Source: Portulaca oleracea (lineage: Eukaryota; Streptophyta; Magnoliopsida; Caryophyllales; Portulacaceae). From it: DNA of 64,000 bases. The DNA is taken from assembly GCA_029582165.1 (NCBI GenBank), contig CM055874.1, positions 47,514,769 through 47,578,768 on the forward strand, read 5' to 3'. The position numbers and the translations under genes are program-made. Shown one piece after another: positions 57,488 through 64,000 of this stretch (positions are counted from its first letter, which is position 1; each line of letters starts with the position of its first letter). The notes beneath the pieces are model-generated. The model was not told the DNA's origin. It ran no database searches and worked only from the letters and a program-made list of their open reading frames with translations.

Positions 57488-57587
57488 CTATGACAAATTT
57501 ATCATGCATAACTATCTTTTTGTTAATTTAATTACATATCGATAAGGAAAATTCACTGTTGATTTAATCTCTTCATGATTACGGGAT

Positions 57588-58010
57588 CTCTTTTTTTTTA
57601 ATCCCAAAGAAAAGACTTCATTGTATTCGCTAATTTGTCAATCACTACATAGGATTTTACATCTGTTGGGCATGTGCCGACCCAAATTTGTTTTGAATAT
57701 AGAGTGCACAGACGAGGTAGGGCGTGGGCAACACTTTTCCCATCATTCTAGTGTGTGATCATTGACAGTTCGTGAATGTACTACTGAGCCAAAGAAGATC
57801 TTCTATTACAACACTAAGCTCACTTAACAAGACCATCCTCGATTTTTCCTTTTGGATCACCCGGAGACAGTCCGACAGGGGCACCACGTTTGCAAAATCG
57901 AAGCAATTGGCTAACACAAGGCCATAAGTCGTTGCTTTCCCCTCAGAAATATTGACATTCCACTTTTCTCGGGCACTCTTTGAAGCTGAAAACATCACTT
58001 CTCCTTTGTC
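57588..58010 (-). pseudogene. LINE-type RNase H fragment, broken
   Basis: The minus strand encodes SEGKATTYGLVLANCFDFAN and PLSDCLRVI, then a displaced VAHALPR and IWVGTCPTDV. This follows the order of plant LINE or RVT_3-type RNase H domains (E-A-x-A, then a D-C motif, then V-A-H-x-L-A). Stops and a frameshift near 57740 break it. A T-run at 57591-57598 on the plus strand fits its poly(A) tail. Confidence 0.6.
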
Positions 58011-58131
58011 ATTTTTTTTATCGCCACTCCAATTTCAATCTAGCCATTGTTTGTCTGGTGCGTTGGAAGTGTTCCGACAACGTTCGATATACTTAGAGTT
58101 TAAGCCAAGATAATAGAGTGATTATATGTAT

Positions 58132-58906
58132 TGTTAGAGACCTCTGTATTCGGTAATTAAATATGTTTAATTACAACTATATTATTTGGTCCTAATAGGT
58201 CACACAAGTCAGTGCCTTAGAACAATGTAAGTAATTAAATAACATCGTATTATGTTTAAAAGTGTTGCGAGTTGATTTCTTGGAGAAATCAACTCAACAT
58301 GGACCGCGTTGGGATAACGCGGACCGTGTTGGACCAACACGGACGGTGTTGAGCCTGACACGGACCATGTTGACTCCAACCGACTTAAAATGGGTTTTGG
58401 AGGTCAACACGGACCGTGTTGGACTCCAAGTGTCATTTTTGAGTAAGTCGGTTATTATGGCTTAGATTACCCCTTTCCCCAAGCCACCCAACACTTTAAA
58501 AGGGAGTCTGTATGAGAGATTTATTTCATCAACTGTTTGAGACTTCTAGAGAGATATTAGGGTGACTTCTTGAGTTCCTCTCTCTCTTAGTTTAACAATT
58601 ATCGTTATTGTTTCTTGAAACAATCTACAAAATACCCTAAACACATACATCTTAGATTGAGATTAGTCTCAATCGGATCAATCTAGCAATCGAGTTCCCG
58701 GAGTGCTGCGTGGACCTTCAGTAGAGGATTTCTGCATTGGAATCTCAAAGGTTAACCTCTTTTTCAGTCGAATTGACGATCAGGTATAATACTAAGTCTC
58801 TGCAGTTGTACTCTTTCCTTGGTTGATTAATTGTTTTGTAATTGTTATGAATATTCCATCAATCAAGCTGTATCTGTTTAGAAAATAGATCGCCTAAAAA
58901 CCAACA
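58132..58906 (+). mobile_element. LTR-like segment, 775 bp
   Basis: It starts TGTTAGAGAC and ends ACCAACA. It contains a palindrome cluster at 58296-58425 (ACACGGACCGTGTT and variants), TTTAAAAGGGAG near 58494 as a possible promoter, and CTCTCTCTCTTAG. No 5-bp duplication, primer site or polypurine tract is visible beside it, so the ends are provisional. Confidence 0.5.
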
Positions 58907-61590
58907 TAGTGGGCGTCCATGTTGATTTTCACACAGTTTTGGTCACAGTTGGAGTCTAAGTTTGCCAATGACTTCTCCTTTGTTTTGTGTCTCTCTGATC
59001 TGTTTAGCAACTCCTCAATAACCCTTACAAACTATTCTTGTACGTTCACCATGCATGCGCACATTCTCGGTGCCTATGATTCCCAAGGTGCCTTTGTTTT
59101 GTTACACAAAAAGATGGCGTGCATCCCTTCTCTTTACCCTGGCACATCTGTGACATGTTGCGATCTTCCTAATATGTCTGCGAAGGAGGTCGCTCTTAGT
59201 GGGTAAGATATCGAGGTAAAGTCTCTTGATCCAAGAATTTTGGTTAATCGTACTTTCAAATAATCGAATCGTTGTATCATAAAATTTGCGATCCTATATG
59301 ACCTGAAAATTCTAGTTAGCCAACTATCGGATTAGATACCGGTTATCAACGAATTATAAAACATTTATCCAATCATAACTATTGTACTTATTGCCTTCAT
59401 ATTTCCAAAGTTATAAACAATGCATATTGATATTACGTTTCTGAGTTAGTGAATAGTAATTTACTACAAAACAATAATGAGATCAAAGTTGTAAGTTAAT
59501 TATTTTATAATTTCCTGATAACTAACTTAAGTTGATAGTTAAAGGACCAATGATGATTTTATATACTGACATGGGGATGTTGAGATTTGAACCTAAGACA
59601 TATAGCTCAATCTGGCTTAAATAGCATGTGAAACCATCTCAACCAAAAGCTTAAATTGATCGTTTAATGTTGATTTTATACACTAGCATTAATAAATAAG
59701 TTTTTCATTTGATCTTTTTAATCCTTTTGTACACAAGTTTTACAGAAGTATTTTTGGGTAACTTACATATTTTCACTGCATTATCAATATTTTTTGGTTT
59801 TATAAAAATAATTTGTATGATAAAAAAAGTTGAGACGGAAAAGTATTGTTTTTTACTTTTATCCGTAACAAATTCATATAATGAAACATTAAAAATTGAT
59901 TTTAATTACAAATGTAAATAATTTTCTTACTAACTACATGGTGTGACCTGTGTTTGGATGTAATTAATTGACATTTTGAAGGGTGGGGTGGATACCAACT
60001 TTTGTAAAAGTACGGGGCAATTATTAGTATAATTATCCAAATATATTAATATCTGATGGTTGAGATGTTGTATCATTTGCAAATATATTAATATCTGATG
60101 GTTGAGATGTTGTATCATTTGGAATTAACGGTGTATATCAACTAAACTATGGGATTGCACGAATGGGGGCGGGAAGAGATACGAGACCTCTCATTCTGCA
60201 AATATATAGATAGATATAGATATCTTTGTAGCCTTTTATTTTCTTTCATTTGAAAAGTTAATTATATAGACTAAAAAATAAAATTAGTAAGTAATAAATT
60301 ATTAAAATTATCAAATAATAGATAAAATGAAAATAATTAAAAATCATATTAAAAGGAGTACCTTGTAGATCTTTTGTGATATTTAATTCGATGGCCTCAA
60401 AAGCTCAAAAAAAAGCACACGAAAGTACTTATATTTTTGATAATAATTATATTGTCTATTACTTTATATTAAAACAGGGCATGCGTATAAATTGACACGT
60501 GACATTTGCATGTAACAAGTTAAACTTCAAATTAATAGTAACGAACCGCAAACATCACACAATAAATTTCTTACAATATATATTATAAAAAATTTAGTAC
60601 AAATCTCTTTTTACTTGAAGAACATTCCTAAAATATATTTAACAAAATAAAATAACGAAAATCTTTATAAATTCCATATCGCTCCTTGGATAAAACACGG
60701 AAGAAACAAAGGAAAAACATACTTGTAACCAAATTGAAAACCAACTAATAAAATAAAATAACTCGTACATGATCATACGGGGAATAATTTTTTTTTTTTA
60801 ATAAACCAATACCCGCACAGTACAGTACTAGAGAACTGTATTTTGGTAATCTGATAAGAGTTGGAAACTTGATAATTAAAGGATATGTGGATTCTTAAAA
60901 GCTCTAATTACAATGAAAGTAGTAGTCGGCCACCGACGGATCATCAATGAAAATTGAAAAGCTCATCTTTTCAAGATAAAGTTTGCTTCCCAAGTTAGAC
61001 AGAGTGAAACTTAAGTAAATTCCACATTCACATCCCATACAACAATAATGGTTAAAAATCTTATCTAACTTGAAGTTTTAATTTGTCAAAGATATATACT
61101 GTGATTATGAAATATATTTCACCATAGTAATATTTAGTTTAGAATAAATCATTATCTTGAAGAAGCTTGTAATTAATTGTTATTCATAAATTTAATATAT
61201 AGTTTTTTTAAAGGAGAAATTTAGTACTTAGATGTGGGTGTATGGCATGATAGACTTGACAAGATTGTTAGAATTGAGATTCTAACTCGAATCCATTGAG
61301 TAGTTAGGATCGGAATCAAGCTACATAGGATCGTTGATCGAAATGTAGATACTAGAATCGCATTTTGGATCATAAAATCGTAGGATCGTAAATCAGGATC
61401 AGGATTTTATTAACTTGCAGTTTCGCAGTGTTGAATTCAGCTGCTCTCAATCACTTATCAAAAAAAAAAAAACAGAAAGAAAATATTCTTAATAGCAAGA
61501 GGCCATGTAAATTGGCATCATCAAAGTCAAATAGTTTACTCTATAAAATATTCAATCAAAATAATGTTCAGAGTGTTGGGATCCTTGAGG
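58907..61590. other. AT-rich intergenic DNA, no gene seen
   Basis: An open frame at 58919-59206 lacks any motif. A polyadenylate run after CACTTATC at 61459 might mark the end of a retrotransposed sequence. A GAGATTTGAACCTAAGAC word near 59583 resembles a SINE B-box. Otherwise it is unremarkable. Confidence 0.5.
60038..60121. repeat. 42-bp tandem repeat, two perfect copies
   Basis: The unit beginning CAAATATATTAATATCTGAT occurs twice without change, indicating a recent event. Confidence 0.97.
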
Positions 61591-61759
61591 GGAGGGGGGT
61601 GAATAGGTTTGATACGGAGTTCTTCACATATAAACATAAAGACGTTAATAGCACTTGAATGAACTGAATAATACATCTTTATTAGAGACGTTGAGGTACA
61701 ATAGAAATAGAGGAGGTTACGGAACTTGGCAGGTTCAAGAAAGTGAGGTCTTTGATGAC

Positions 61760-63113
61760 CACTACAAGAAGGTCTAAAAAATAAGACCATTGTGAACGGT
61801 CTTAATTAGGCTTGAACGGTCGCGCCAGAGGGCGCGCGACTGTTCATTTGCGACCGTTCACGACGGTCGCTTCTGATTGGTCGTTTGAGGGGTCGGGCGA
61901 CTGTTCAAATGAACGGTCGCTAATTTGCGACCGTTCATGAACGGTCACAAAAAGGGGCGACCGTTCATGAACGGTCACAAAACGAAGCGACTGTTCATGA
62001 ACGGTCACAAAACGAAGCGACCATTCATGAACGGTCACAAAATTTTGCGACCGTTCAATTGAACGGTCACGAATTTGTGACGGTTCAATTCAACGGTCAC
62101 AAATTTGCGACCGTTCATTTGAACGGTCACAAAATTTTTGAATCTTTTTTTTCAATCAAAATTACTCGGAAAAATAACCCATTTACAATCCAACCCAGAA
62201 ATTGAAACTAGATGCAGAACAAGGGAGAAGGGAAAATGAACATGAATCAAGCAACCCAACATATTAAACCCAGAAACTTGAACATGAATATAAAAAATCA
62301 AATAAAACATCCGCAGAAAATCAAGACAAGCCCAGAAATCAAGCAAATAAGAAACAAGAAACGAGGAACAATCAACCCAGAGAATGTATTAAACTTTTGA
62401 AAGTATCAAAGTTCAGATCTAATTATATGAACTTAAGATCCGAGAATACAAGATGTTAAACAAAAAAATCTTAATTAAACATGCGAAATTAAATTTAATC
62501 TAAACCCTAAACCTAAAAACAAAATCTTTCACACCGTCTACACCTTCTTCGGCTTCTCTACTCCCTTTTTATACTTGAATTGCTCAATTCTTCAACAAAG
62601 CTCAACTGTTCGATCTCTTCCCTTGAACATTTAGATGGAGGATCTTGATCTTGCTACTTTTGTGTTGCATGTCGGGTTTCATGTGACGAGAAAGAGAATG
62701 TGTTCGAGATCGCTTTGAGTGTTTAGGGGAATGGAGAAGAGAAGAGTGAGAAAGAGAGAGAATCGGTGAGATGAGGGAGAATCGAGAAAGAGAAAGATGA
62801 GGAAATTAGGGAATAGGAAGGGCGAGTTTCGTTCTGACATTTAATAACAAACGCGCGACCGTTTAATTGATCGGTCGCAAAATTTGTGACCGTTCAATGA
62901 ACGGTCACAAAATTTGTGACCGTTGAATTGAACGGTCATAAAATTTGTGACCGTTCATTGAACGGTCACAAATTTTGCGACCGTTTAAATGAACGGTCGC
63001 CCGAAAAAAATGCGACCGTTCATTGAACGGTCGCAAATGAACGGTCGCGAAAAAAATGCATCGTTCTTTGAGCGATCTAACGGACGATCGCATCCGGCGT
63101 CCATCTTGTAGTG
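61760..63113. mobile_element. Non-autonomous CACTA element, 1354 bp
   Basis: It begins CACTACAAGAAGGTC and ends, inverted, CACTACAAGATGGACG. Dense subterminal repeats with core GCGACCGTTC, mostly paired as palindromes GACCGTTCATGAACGGTC, fill 61790-62135 and 62850-63080 in both orientations. The 700-bp middle has no transposase. The 3-bp flanks are GAC and GAT, not a perfect match. It is related in plan to the CACTA end at 16070-16422 but has a different inner core. Confidence 0.92.
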
Positions 63114-63134
63114 GATCAAGCTTACAAATCTGGC

Positions 63135-63345
63135 GAGATTGAGGGATCTCACAGACAAGGCTTGTGATGAAGGGCCTCACAGATGAGGCATAGAGAAGGG
63201 ACCTTACAGACGAGGCTTCATAGACGAGGCAGAGAGGAGAGACCTCACAGACGAAGCAAAGAAGATGAGCCTCACAGATAAGGCAGAGAAGAGGGGCATC
63301 ACAGATGAGGCAAGAAGAGGGGCCTCACAGACGAGGCAGAGAAGA
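63135..63345. repeat. Minisatellite of CCTCACAGACGAGGCA units
   Basis: Imperfect 24-38-bp units such as GGGCCTCACAGACGAGGCAG recur about eight times. Each contains a small inverted pair (GCCTC, GAGGC). It lies directly after the CACTA element. Confidence 0.85.
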
Positions 63346-64000
63346 GCATGACAGATTACATTGGATATCAACCTCACAAAGCCTTAGTGGTTCAAGGCTT
63401 TGCTACACAACACCTCACCAACATAGTTGGCTACAAAACTCACCAAGAACCTTGGTTACACCTCACCAGAAGTACCTTACTGGCTACATTTCTCACCAAG
63501 GACTCATTGGCTACACTCAGAAATCTCACACGATTTCCTACACCGCGATTACTTGCTTGGAATCGCCTACTTGAGAGAGGAAGACAGTCGTTCTTTATAT
63601 AGGAGCTTGGGGTTGCAACGGCTAGCTTGGAGTTTCCTTAGATGAAGATTCTTTCCATATTTGTTTGATCCTCTATCTTCATTCTTTGGAAGCTTCAATA
63701 TTTGCTCAATAATATATATATATATTCTGTGGAGATAAAATCAGAATAAGTATATGTGATATTTTAGGAGAATATTCTGATTTTATGGATAGAGATTATT
63801 GAGAAACTTCCCTTGTTTGTTCTTTCAAACAGAATACTCTGGCGTCGCTTGGAGGTCCTCTGCAGCTTGGAAAACGTCAAGATGTTGTCAAAGTTTCTTC
63901 AAATAGGCTTCATAAAATTGAATATTTTACATATCAACTATTTCAAATTTCAATGATTGAAGCATGCATGCAACTAAATTTTATAATACTTCAATGTGAA

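Larger units (their letters stand above)
61602..64000 (+). mobile_element. LTR-like sequence interrupted by a CACTA element, runs off window
   Basis: GAGGGGAGGGGGG (61589-61601) looks like a polypurine tract directly before TGAATAGG. Past the CACTA insertion come GA-rich tandem repeats, CTTTATATAGGAG (about 63593) as a TATA candidate, and a TA tract. The right end is outside the window, so this is provisional. Confidence 0.4.

Noticed and set aside
61790..63080. Regularly spaced palindromes that look CRISPR-like
   Set aside because: Spacers are short and unequal, units occur in both orientations, and CACTA termini bound the region, so they are transposon subterminal repeats.

Overview
The window looks like transposon-rich nuclear DNA of a flowering plant, probably a eudicot. 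It is AT-rich, with sparse genes, spliceosomal introns, plant-specific gene families, and many MITEs, TRIMs, LTR, LINE, SINE and CACTA sequences. I cannot fix the species from the sequence. No CRISPR array, operon or intact tRNA gene was seen.

Five genes look intact. Two are tandem, intronless, GC-rich short-chain dehydrogenase/reductase (SDR) genes at 22239-23060 and 30120-30935. One is a small four-exon LYR-motif protein gene on the minus strand (32772-35772); its exons are too short to show as long open frames and were rebuilt from splice sites and family similarity. One is a two-exon GATA zinc-finger factor (42023-44199, plus). The last is a two-exon GPI-anchored-type beta-1,3-glucanase (44732-47600, minus), convergent with the GATA gene.

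Layout. 1-21 kb is a nest of transposons: LTR-type sequences, a copia pol remnant, hAT-type elements with visible 8-bp target duplications, a TRIM inside another element, a terminal-inverted-repeat (TIR) element carrying a broken copy of the spliceosomal helicase gene BRR2, a CACTA end, and a decayed coding fragment at 17.7-18.2 kb. 21.1-32.1 kb is a tandem segmental duplication holding the two SDR genes. Each copy serves as an empty-site control for insertions in the other: a 9-bp-TSD MITE, a 5'-truncated LINE and Stowaway elements. An LTR-type element lies between the copies. 32.3-36.4 kb holds the LYR gene with MITE-filled introns. 36.4-41.7 kb holds inverted-repeat elements, a second TRIM copy and a Stowaway. 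41.7-48.5 kb holds the GATA/glucanase pair. 48.5-64 kb returns to transposons: a MITE inside a (TA)n tract inside a hAT-type element, a 3.57-kb LTR-like unit with a 5-bp target duplication, a SINE-like dimer with a perfect 38-bp palindrome, a LINE RNase H remnant, and a 1.35-kb CACTA element full of palindromes.

The genes do not form a pathway. The most unusual items are the BRR2-carrying element, the shared termini of the 37-kb and 51-kb inverted-repeat elements, the palindromic arrays in LTRs and CACTA ends, and the mid-gene codon-ending switch in both SDR copies. No entirely new biological system could be demonstrated.
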